Assembly (NCBI GenBank): GCA_964447735.1
Contig: CAYUTJ010000009.1
Span: forward strand, 1-21,798
From: CAYSYN01 sp964447735
Lineage (GTDB): Bacteria; Patescibacteriota; Minisyncoccia; Minisyncoccales; GBS-2
Length of the DNA stretch: 21,798 nt
Reading direction: 5' to 3'
Shown in pieces: positions 1-9,000 of this stretch. Made by a program: the position numbers and the translations under genes. The notes beneath the pieces are model-generated. The model searched no databases and was not told where the DNA came from. It worked only from the letters and a program-made list of their open reading frames with translations. The first letter of the stretch is position 1; each line of letters starts with the position of its first letter.

Positions 1-292
1 CAAGCCAATCTTTCAAATCTTCTTCTGTAAAAGCATCGTTCAAAGAAAGCATTGGCGTAGGATGTCTCACTTTTTCAAACTTTTCTAAGGGCTTTCCTCC
101 AACTCTCTGGGTTGGAGAATCAGGAGTGATAAATTCTGGGAATTTTTGTTCTAAATCAAAAAGTTCTTTTTTTAGAGAATCTTCGACTTCAATTGGAACT
201 AATTCTTTATCTAAAACATGCCTTGAAAATCTATACTTTTCGATCAACTTTCTCAATTTCTCGATTCTTTTTTTTGCCTCTTTCTTTGTCAT
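1..292 (-). CDS. ligA: NAD-dependent DNA ligase LigA, N-terminal part (runs off window)
   Basis: Reading the minus strand from ATG at 292 gives 97 open codons to the window edge. LigA seals nicks in DNA using NAD+ in replication and repair. The visible part covers domain Ia and the start of the adenylation domain. The stretch ITPDSPTQRVGG (about residues 55-66) followed by KPLEKFEKVRH and PMLSLNDAF is the classic LigA signature before the catalytic lysine, which lies outside the window. Domain Ia is unusual: where the family has Y-D in a D-x-E-Y-D motif that contacts the nicotinamide part of NAD, this protein reads VEDSLKKEL. As I recall, Parcubacteria LigA proteins commonly look like this. 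The start lies 19 nt after the PilX-like stop, so the gene is probably the last visible member of the minor pilin transcript; no Shine-Dalgarno is seen. Confidence 0.93.
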   Translation of the reverse strand, partial: MTKKEAKKRIEKLRKLIEKYRFSRHVLDKELVPIEVEDSLKKELFDLEQKFPEFITPDSPTQRVGGKPLEKFEKVRHPTPMLSLNDAFTEEDLKDWL

Positions 293-311
293 ATTTTTAT
301 TTTAAAAAATC

Positions 312-686
312 TCAGTAGGCTGCCTCTACATTTCTAAAAATATCTTTGAATTTACCCTGAGATTTAATGCAATAATATTGAGTCCCTGTAGCACAATTTA
401 AAGAAGAAGAAGCATAAATAAAAACAGTATAAGAAGCATTATTAACTAAACCTGAAGTAGAAGTCCCAAAAGACCATCCTTCTTGATAAAGTCCATACAA
501 AGCTCTTTCAACTCCAGAATCAGCAGCGCAAAGAGCATTAACTGAATAGCCAGTTTCTCTGATCATTTTTATTTGAGTAAAAACTATTAAACTCAAACCA
601 ATTCCAATAGCAAAAAGCAAACCCAATATCAGAATGGTCAAATAAAGTGTGATTCCTTTTTTTTGTTTTTTTCTATTCTGTAACAT
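312..686 (-). CDS. PilX/GspK-like minor pilin
   Basis: 124 residues. A basic leader (MLQNRKKQKKG) is followed by one hydrophobic helix (about residues 12-35) and the segment AADSGVERALY, close to the AADAGxERAL pattern of PilX N-terminal domains. It should be cleaved by PilD after Gly11 and join the pilus or its tip complex. The mature N-terminus would be I-T-L-Y-L, so position 5 is Leu, not the Glu found in most pilins. GspK-type tip pseudopilins also lack that Glu. Two Cys in the C-terminal half (LNCATG, YYCIKS) could form a disulfide. The start overlaps the end of the PilW-like gene by 14 nt, which points to translational coupling. It is the last of four minor pilin genes. The family call is good; the exact pilus role is inferred. 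Confidence 0.8.
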   Translation of the reverse strand: MLQNRKKQKKGITLYLTILILGLLFAIGIGLSLIVFTQIKMIRETGYSVNALCAADSGVERALYGLYQEGWSFGTSTSGLVNNASYTVFIYASSSLNCATGTQYYCIKSQGKFKDIFRNVEAAY

Positions 687-1215
687 CTAAATCTCTTTGG
701 GAAACTGTTGTCTGAAATCTAATTTTCTTTCCACCTTTTGTTTCAGCTTCAATAAAAATTGTTACTCGAGGTTGTAATCCATCTCCTTGAGGGGCACCTG
801 TGATATTGAATTTTAAAGAAGTAATTTTCATTGAACTTGTAGAAGTTAAAGGAAAAGTTGAAGTTCCTTTAATTTCTTCCCAGATTGCATTATCTGAGAG
901 ATAAAATTTTTGGCATTCGTTTCTTGAATTTCGAAATAAAATTTCTTGTGTTGAACCCTGACAAAAATTCACTTTATTCCCAGAACAGCAATCTTGAGTA
1001 ACTCCTCCAATTGTAACATCATCTTTTTTTGCCATCCTGATTGCTCTTCCCATATATTCTAGGGCATAGTTAATCTCGCTTAAAACTTCTTGAGTCTCCA
1101 AAACTTTTCTTTGAGTGCGAATTCCTCCCAAATAAACCCCAATTACAGAGCTTGAAACTAAAGAAATCAATCCAATGACAACTAACAGTTCTATTAATGT
1201 AAATGATTTTTTCAT
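673..1215 (-). CDS. PilW/PulJ-like minor pilin (type IV prepilin)
   Basis: 180 residues. The N-terminus MKKSFTLIELLVVIGLISLV is a class III (prepilin) leader plus transmembrane alpha-helix, with processing expected between Ser4 and Phe5 and Glu at mature position 5. The -1 residue is Ser where most prepilins have Gly. The globular part has Cys at CCSGNK, FCQGS and ECQKF and ends with a beta-rich segment (TIFIEAETKGGKKIRFQTTVSQRD) as in PilW/GspJ proteins. It lies third of four minor pilins and starts 1 nt after the previous stop (TAA-A-ATG), with no room for a separate ribosome binding site. In the T2SS/T4P model, J/W-type subunits join a tip-initiating complex with H-, I/V- and K/X-type subunits; the full set is present here. 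The subclass is inferred from order and size. Confidence 0.8.
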   Translation of the reverse strand: MKKSFTLIELLVVIGLISLVSSSVIGVYLGGIRTQRKVLETQEVLSEINYALEYMGRAIRMAKKDDVTIGGVTQDCCSGNKVNFCQGSTQEILFRNSRNECQKFYLSDNAIWEEIKGTSTFPLTSTSSMKITSLKFNITGAPQGDGLQPRVTIFIEAETKGGKKIRFQTTVSQRDLDVTE

Positions 1216-1216
1216 T

Positions 1217-1699
1217 TTATTTTCGCCAATTATAAAGCTCTCCGGTCACCGAATACTGATGAACCTTTCCTCTCTCTTGCCAAAAAACCGTTACCCTAAT
1301 TTTCATTTTATCTCCTGATTTTGAAACAAAAATTTTTCTAGTAAATGGAGTATCGTTTCCAGAAGAACAATTGTATAAATCATTCCCGTCAAATTTTAAA
1401 GGGGCGCATGAAGAAAGGGAAGTATCTGGAATTTCTGAACTTTTATAATCCAATTTTGTGGTTGTAGCGCCATCTAAGTTTATGTTGCTGTCCCAATCTT
1501 TTCCATTTAACCAACTCTCATCTCTGATATTCCTTACAATTTCAATTCCTTCTTGAGCTAAATAAGCTGCAATTAATTTATTTTCAGAAAAAAGTACTGA
1601 GGCAATTTGAGAGGAAATCAAAAAAGAAATTCCCAAAATTCCAATTGTCAAAATCGAAATTGCTACTATTGTTTCAATTAAAGAAAAAGATTTTTTCAT
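1217..1699 (-). CDS. PilV/GspI-like minor pilin (type IV prepilin)
   Basis: 160 residues from the ATG at 1699. A TTG three codons upstream (1708) is in frame, but it lies inside the end of the previous gene and would lengthen the short leader, so the ATG is preferred. The leader MKKS is followed by FSLIETIVAISILTIGILGI with Glu at mature position 5. The segment AAYLAQEGIEIVRNIRDESW (about residues 44-63) is the typical helix end of PilV/GspI proteins. Two Cys (SSCAPL, YNCSSG) may form a disulfide. The C-terminus KMKIRVTVFWQERGKVHQYSVTG is a beta-rich pilin core. The TAA stop of the GspH-like gene lies 1 nt before the ATG, so the minor pilins are translated as one coupled unit. Confidence 0.8.
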   Translation of the reverse strand: MKKSFSLIETIVAISILTIGILGISFLISSQIASVLFSENKLIAAYLAQEGIEIVRNIRDESWLNGKDWDSNINLDGATTTKLDYKSSEIPDTSLSSCAPLKFDGNDLYNCSSGNDTPFTRKIFVSKSGDKMKIRVTVFWQERGKVHQYSVTGELYNWRK

Positions 1700-1700
1700 T

Positions 1701-2222
1701 TTATTCAACTGAAATTAAACCTGATTTGTAGATTTTGATAATTTTTGTTCCAGCATCATTCTGAAGTATAATTTGAGCCTCTGAATTTGAAGAGTTTTGT
1801 TCGATTATTGTCGAAGGATAAGGAGGTTTAAAGACAATATCTAAAGTATTGGGTCCGGGTGAAAGCGAGGCAATTTGAACTTTTCTAGAACAGATGTCTT
1901 TTTCAATTTTACAAAAATCTTCGATCATTTTATCCCCCCCAGTATATCGATCGAAAGGGGGAGAGGTATCCGCAAAAAGGTAAATTTTACCGGCGCCTTT
2001 GTTAATGTAAAATCCATAAGCTCTGGGGAATTTTCCATTTATCTTTCTCATTGCCATTGCCATTTCTTGAGCTTTTCTAATTTCTGAAGCTAGAGCATGG
2101 GCTGATCTTGAAAGAGCTAAACTTTTCCCTCCGCTTTTAATAGCAGAAAAAGAAATTGAAGCTAAAATTCCAAAAATTAAAATTACTAATAAAAGTTCAA
2201 CCAGAGTAAATCCTTTTTTCAT
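1701..2222 (-). CDS. GspH/FimT-like minor pilin (type IV prepilin)
   Basis: 173 residues. The leader MKKG with canonical Gly at -1 is followed by FTLVELLLVILIFGILASI and Glu at mature position 5. The helix continues through LALSRSAHALASEIRKAQEMAM, the arrangement typical of GspH/FimT/FimU proteins, with a beta-rich C-terminal domain ending TKIIKIYKSGLISVE. A pair of Cys (DFCKIEKDICSRK) lies in the middle. It is the first of the four minor pilin genes and follows pilD by 4 nt. FimU/GspH subunits normally connect the tip complex to the pilus body. Assignment to the prepilin family is secure; the FimT/GspH subclass rests on helix length and gene order. Confidence 0.8.
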   Translation of the reverse strand: MKKGFTLVELLLVILIFGILASISFSAIKSGGKSLALSRSAHALASEIRKAQEMAMAMRKINGKFPRAYGFYINKGAGKIYLFADTSPPFDRYTGGDKMIEDFCKIEKDICSRKVQIASLSPGPNTLDIVFKPPYPSTIIEQNSSNSEAQIILQNDAGTKIIKIYKSGLISVE

Positions 2223-2226
2223 TTTT

Positions 2227-3000
2227 TCATTCTAAAAGAAAAGAGTTATAAAAATCAATTAAAGACTGACCAAAGAATAAAGCAAAGAAGGTTCCTGAAA
2301 CCAAAAAAGGAGCGAAGGGAATTTGAGATTTTAAACTTTTCTTTTTTAAAAGAATTAAAACCAAGCCTATTAAAGCTCCTGCGAAAATTGAAAAAAATAA
2401 AGCTACTAAGATCTTTGGCCATCCCAAGAAAATTCCCATAAAGATTGAAATCTCAAAATCTCCAAAACCCAACCATTTTTCTTTGGAAACTAAAACTAAA
2501 AATAAGAATAAAAGAGAAGGCAAGAGTGAAAAAAATAGATTTTGAAAACTTGAAAAATTAAAAATTCGATAAAGAATGGAAATTAAGATTGCAGAAATTA
2601 AAATTTGATCTGGAATAGAATAATACTTCAAGTCAAAAACAAAAATCAAAATCAAAAGAGAGAAAAATAAAAAATTGAAGATTGAAGATTGAAGATTGAA
2701 AAATGAGAAATTTTCAATTAAAGGAAAGAAAGAAAAAAAGGCTAAAATTCCAGTTAAAAATTCAATTGATGGATATTGAATTGGAATTTTCTTTTTGCAA
2801 TATCTACATTTCCCCTTCAAAAAAATAAAACTTAAAATTGGAATTAAATCTTTCCAACTTAAAATATGTTTGCAATAAGGACAGAAAGACCTTCCTTTCA
2901 AAAAACTCTTTTTCTCTTTTAATCTATAAATTATGCAATTTAAAAAAGAACCAAAAATTGTTCCCAAAATGAAAAGCAAAATGGAAATTAAAAGTTTCAT
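2227..3000 (-). CDS. pilD: Type IV prepilin peptidase / N-methyltransferase PilD
   Basis: 257 residues, a polytopic inner-membrane aspartic protease that removes prepilin leaders and methylates the new N-terminus. The N-terminal helix with GSFLNCIIYRL (about 17-27) and the cytoplasmic zinc loop with C40-x2-C43 (CPYC) and C65-x2-C68 (CRYC) are intact, so the methyltransferase half is expected to work. The two catalytic aspartates are visible: D123 in FDLKYYSIPD and D181 in GFGDFEISI. Several hydrophobic helices follow, ending with IPFAPFLVSG. It lies between the giant secreted protein and the minor pilins that it processes. Residues 101-110 (FNLQSSIFNF) are encoded by four tandem copies of a 7-bp unit, so slippage there would shift the frame. 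Family length and motifs are normal. Confidence 0.95.
   Translation of the reverse strand: MKLLISILLFILGTIFGSFLNCIIYRLKEKKSFLKGRSFCPYCKHILSWKDLIPILSFIFLKGKCRYCKKKIPIQYPSIEFLTGILAFFSFFPLIENFSFFNLQSSIFNFLFFSLLILIFVFDLKYYSIPDQILISAILISILYRIFNFSSFQNLFFSLLPSLLFLFLVLVSKEKWLGFGDFEISIFMGIFLGWPKILVALFFSIFAGALIGLVLILLKKKSLKSQIPFAPFLVSGTFFALFFGQSLIDFYNSFLLE
2674..2700. repeat. 7-bp tandem repeat (ATTGAAG x ~4) inside pilD
   Basis: Three exact copies of ATTGAAG plus a fourth partial copy (ATTGAA) lie back to back on the plus strand. They encode FNLQSSIFNF in the hydrophobic region before the first catalytic Asp of PilD. The unit is not a multiple of three, so gain or loss of one copy would frameshift pilD. 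Confidence 0.9.
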
Positions 3001-3009
3001 TTTTAAAAA

Positions 3010-6000
3010 TCAGAAAGGACCAATTTCTTTCCACTTTACAATGGGAATTCTCAAGGTAAGAGTATTAGAATAAGTATCACCTCCATTATTTGTAGCTTTT
3101 GCCCTGTAATAAAATTCCAAGAATGAAGGGTTTTCATCGTAACATTCAGTCGAAGTACTAACGCAAATTACAGTAGGCGAAGAAAAGGAAGAATCAGAAT
3201 CTCTTTCAATAGTATAAGTTACCGTTCCTCCTTTCTCAGTAGTAGCAGCTTCTGTCCAGAAAAGGTGGATTTTTCCGCCTGTCCATTCTCCAGAAAGCGT
3301 AAAATTTCCTGGTCTTGCAATTGGCACGTAAACCCCAATTACATTTGATTCTGTTGTTCCATTTTGATTTACAGCAACAACCTTATAATGATAAGTTTGA
3401 TCATCTTTCACTTCTCTATCTTGACTAGAATCTGTCCAATAAACATCGGTTGGGGTGGCATAACCTGTTGTTGTCGCAATCATTTGATAGGTAGAGGCTC
3501 TCCAAATTTCATAATATTCTTCATTTCCAGCATCAGTCCAAAAAAGATAAACAGCTCTCAAATCACCAGTTGATTCTACACCCTTAAGCTCAAGAGAAGG
3601 TGGATTAGGAGGTACAGTATTGCAATCTAAAGTTAAAATTTCTGAACTAGTATTGGAAAAAATGGTATTTCCTTCACCAGAACCTACTGCTTCTACTTTA
3701 TAAATATATCTTTCATTCCCAGAAACATCAGAATCATAAAATGAGAGAGTGTCAGGAGTTAAACCAGTTTTTATAAGTGAGAAATCAGCTTCTCCGAGAG
3801 TAAGATTCTTCCTCCAAATATTGTAGGAAAGGGTATTATTAGTAGAATCTGAGGGCCATTCAATAATATTTCTCGGAGAATAACCAAAACATGTAGAGCT
3901 AGCAGAAATTATGTCAAAAGGATTTCCACCATATGGAGGAGGATAACAAAAGCCAACGGTTGCTGAGGAAACATCTGAAACTGTACTCACTCCTTCTCCT
4001 ACAGCTATTAGATAGTACTCATAGGTAATTCCAGTTTCAACATCTTCATCAATATAGAAATTTTGAGTAGTTTTTGCTAAAAACTCCCAGCTTTCCCCTT
4101 CTCTTCTTTTGTAAATGTCCCAGTATTTGGTATTTGCATCTGGAGACCATTCTAATTTTAATTGAGGAGCGCCAAGTTCGCATTGAAAAGTAATTGTTAA
4201 ATCTGGTTTTGCTGGAAGGCAGGAAGGAACATCAATTGAAATTTCGTTTGAAGACGCACTTTCTGTGCCAGCTCCAAAGGCTTTAACATAATACTTGTAT
4301 TTTTTTTCTCCTTCTAAAGGATTAATGAAAATATTAGAAGGAGCATCAGAAGGTCTTTTCCATTCTGGTCCCCTAATTATTGTTCCATCGTTACCTAAAG
4401 AGGAATCGTCAAAAGCAATTTCTCCTGTTGATTCATCGAAATGCCAAAGTAAAATTAAACCTGTTTCATCATTGAAAATTCCATTGTAATGATCTTTTAC
4501 CTCATTAGCATCTAAAATCCGATTGTAAATTCTAACTTCATCTAAAAATCCCAAAAATGCTTGGTTTGAAGAAAAACATCCATTCAAGCAGTCTTGTTCT
4601 TGTCCTAAAATCAAAACTCCTCCAGGTGAAAGAGAAGCTCCTGGATTTAAAGTTCCAGAATAGGCTTCATTTCCATCTTTATAAAGTTTGACTTTCCCAT
4701 CTGAACTTTGCCAAGTGACAACAACATGATGCCAGTTACCATCATTCACTCCTACTCCCGTCGTAACCTGAACTCCTTTTACAAAAATTGAAAATTTTCT
4801 GTAATCTAAAATCAAAAATTCATTAGCTTGACCACTAACAGCATAAGAAAGAGGAGTTCCTTCTTTTTGAGTATCTGAAGTTTTTATCCAGAATTCTACA
4901 CTAATTTGATTTGATGGAATGTAAAAAGGAGATTTCAAAACGTATCCTCGCAATCCTCCAAATTCTAAAGAATTGTTAATTTTGCCCTCAACCCAATTGG
5001 GACCAGATATTATTCCATGGTTTTTATTCCCAGAACTATCAAAAACTTTAACTCCCTCTCCCTCATCAAAGTGCCAAACACCTCGAAGTTCAACTTCGTT
5101 TTTATAAATTCCTAAATAGTGTTCTTCAATTTCTTCCTTTGTCAAAGCTCTTCCATAAATTCTTACTTCATCGATAATTCCTGGCCAATATCTACTCCAA
5201 ATATTCTTGTGTTTTCCGAAAATCAAAGGAAGGTTATAATTTCCGAAATTATATTTTTCAGGCAAAGAAGTAACACTGTCTAATTGACCATTAATGTAAA
5301 GGTAAAGTTTAAGATTGACATTATCTGCTACTCCTACCAGATGATACCATTGATTCAAAGTTACATCTTTTTCTCCTACACATTTCCAACTTTGAGTTGG
5401 GCTCCTAACACAAAATTGCAATTTATTGTCTCCAAAGATCCTATAGCCAGTGTAATCTTTATCCACTGCCCAAGCATCATTATCTGCAAGCGCTGTTTGC
5501 TTTGCCCAAATTTCAACTGTTAAACCAGAATCGAATTCATTCAAAGTTGAAGAATTTTCAACTCTTACATAATCATCCTCCCCATCAAATTCTAGAGCAT
5601 AATCCCCTCTATCTGTGAAAGAAGGAATTCTTGTTGAGTAAACAGATGTGGAATTATCAGGATTTATTCTGTAAAGATTGTAAGAATAAGCCCGAGTACT
5701 GGTTGTCCAATTAAAGGTAGCGAAAGGAACATTGTTTTTACAATAAAGATCAATCAAACTAAGGGTCGGAGCTGGAGGAGGAGTACAAATTAAAGTAGTA
5801 ATTGATTTTGGTTGAGAAAAGGAACTTTCACCTGCAGGCCCTGCTGATTTTACCCAATAAAAATAAGTTTTGTCCTCTGTTAAATTAGAATTATCTTTCC
5901 ATTCTCTTTTTATAAATTCTTCATCTGCTTGAGTAATCGTTTTTATTAATTGAGCAGATGAAGTATCATTAGTTGTGTTTCTATAGATTCTGTATTCTGT

Positions 6001-9000
6001 TGTATTGTAAATTGGATTTCCAGGACCAATGTATTTATCAGAAATTATTGCTGAATCAATGTCGAATGTTCTTTTTCCAGGAGGTTCATTTTTATAAATT
6101 TTAGCCTCAACCCTATGAATTTTAGTATCTTCACTAGCGTCCACTTCATAAAGAGCAGCTTTCAATTCTCCATTAACCCAAAGTCTGGCTTGGCCAAAAG
6201 TAGTGCCAACTTTTGCATAAAGTTCAATGCTGTACCAAGTATCAGTTTGAGGCACAAAAGGTTCTGAATCTGTAGCCTCTCCTTTAAAATACAATCTCCA
6301 ATAATAATTACCACTCTCGTCTTTCCAGAGTTTAGCGTGTACTAAATTCCAAGTTTCAGGAGAACTCATCTGACTAAATTCAAATCCATGATTAGATCCA
6401 GTATAAAAAGGTAAAGAATCGAACTTATAATAAACTCTAAAGTAAAGAGAGGTCATATCTGTTGGAAGATAATAATAACTGGCGGCAAAACCGCTATAAT
6501 TTATATCGTCTGTCACAAATCTCGCATGATATTTTCCTTGTTGAGGATCTGTAGAAGTCACAAAGAAATTTCCATATGAAGAATAAGTGGAGTACCAATT
6601 AGAGAAATCTCCCCCTTCATAACCATCGTTAAAAATTTGTCTCGCTTTAATATCAGGATCTGACCAAAAGATTACGTTGAAAGGATTTTGATTTTCACAA
6701 TCTGTGGTTAAAAACTCTATTGAAGGAGTAGAAGGAACACAAAAACTGGTAGTAATTGTTGCTGAGTTTGAAAAATCACTTTCTCCTCCTGGGCCGAAAG
6801 CCTTTACCCTATATATATAAGTAGTGTTAGTCCTTACTTCTGTATCATAGTAAGTATAAATGGGACTATCTGTGTCACCAATTAGATCTGAAATAAAGCC
6901 ATCACTACGATAAATTCTGTAATACTCAGCATCTTCAGAATCCTCAAAGGTAAGTTTCACTCTGGGATCTGGTCCATTGCATTCAAAAGTTGCTATTAAG
7001 TTTTGAGGTACAGTTGGCGGATTGCAACTTGGAGTAACAATTGATAAATGATCAGATTCTGTAGCTCCCCCAGGACCTACAGCTTTTACCCAAAAAGTAT
7101 AAGTAGCGTTAGGTTCGAGATTGTAATTAATAAACACTCTTTCTGAAGGATCTGTACTCTGACTTGTAGTCCCTACTAATCCCATATCTTGACGATAAAT
7201 TTCATAATAGATGGCATCAAAGGAAAAAGACCATCTCAGAGAAACTGCTGGGGAGCCTGTATCGCAGAAATCAGTTAAAATTAAACCGGGTTTGGTCGGA
7301 GGGCAAGAAGGAATGGTTCGATTTGTTGTCGTATTTGACCAAGTATTTCCTCCATCGTTAACAGCTTTTACTCTCCAGTAATATTGAAAATTAGGTTGCA
7401 ATCCGTTTTTGACCCATTGAGGGTCATCATCGTCTATATCAAAACTTGAACCTAATCTTCCGTTTACTCCATAATTTGAACTATCTGAAACAACTTGGCC
7501 TGAACCTTCGTCAAAATGCCAAAGAGAAATTAAATTGGATTCGTTGTTATAAATTCCCTGATAATGCTCTTGAACTTCAGTATCACTTAAAACTCGATTA
7601 TAAAGTCTCACTTCATCTATCGCTCCTTGAAATCTTTTCACATATCCTCTGCCTATTCTTAAATTGTAAGAGCTTCTCACTGGATCTTTATCTTGAGACC
7701 AATTAGCAGATTTTATTAAATTTCCATTCTTGTAAATTTTCACTGTTCTTGAAGACATATCCCTTGTAATTACTATGTGAGTCCATTTATTATTTGAGAA
7801 AACATTCCAAGCAGAAAATCCAAAATAAGGCCCGCACATTCCTCCACAAGAGCCATGATAATAAGATAAATCTCCCCAAGTTCCTAACACTAAACAAAAT
7901 TCTCCTCCATAAGCTTTGCAAATTATGTTTTGCCTATCATCATATATGTATGGCAAATTTGTAGGTTTTGCCCAAAATTCTATAGTTAAATCTCCAGTTA
8001 AGGGTATTTCGGGGTTTCCCATATCAACATAATCTGTACCATCAAAATCAAGTGCATAACCTAAACCAGAATCAATAGAGGAAGTTGAATAAATTTTGCC
8101 AAAAATAGCAGAGTTTTCACCATAACGATAAAGCTGATAATAAAGAGAATGATCGCTTTCTGTCCAATTTAACTGAGCTTTAGGATAAAAACCTTGGCAA
8201 TAAATGTTAGGTTCTTGAAGAGTAAAAGGACCCGGTGGAAGGCAGTAAGAAGTGGTGATTGATTTATAATCTTTACTAGCCCTTGGGGGATTGCTTCCAT
8301 AACCTATAGCTTCTACTTTGTATCGATATGTTTTTTCAGGTTCTACGTTTGTGTCTCTCCAAAAAGTATCAGAAAGATCGTATTCATAATGAATTGGTGT
8401 GGTGGTACTAAAATCTTCTCTGTAAATTTCGTAATGATGAGTAGTTTTTGAACCCGAGATTGTCCAAGAAAGATTTACTACAGGGTTTTGAGATACACAG
8501 TTTGAGAAAAGAAAAAGCCAAGGAGTAGAAGGCAGACAAGAAAGGGTAAGAATTGATTGAATTGAAGAAGAGGAAGAAGGAACACCAGGAGGACCTTTAG
8601 CTACAATTTGATAATAATAAGTGGTGGAGGTGGAAACGTTAGTATCTTTCCAAGTTCTTAAAGTAAATTCTGGAGAATCAGAAGAAAAAGTAATTAAAAA
8701 AGAAAGATTTTCTGGAGAAGTTCCTCTATAAACATCAAAACTAAATGTATTTGTAGTAGAAGACCAAGAAAGTAAGACAAAGGGGGAACCTGTTTCGCAA
8801 TCTGTAGAAAGTTGCAAAACAGGAATCGAAGGTGGAGAACAATCAAGAGCTGTAACTGTTTGACTGTTTGAAATTGTGCTCGTTCCTATACCTACTGCTT
8901 CTATGTAGTAAGTATATTCGTATCCTCCCTCAACTCCGCTATCTTCAAATGATGTCTCATATTGATCGCTAATATCTGAACCGTTCCTAAAAACTGAATA

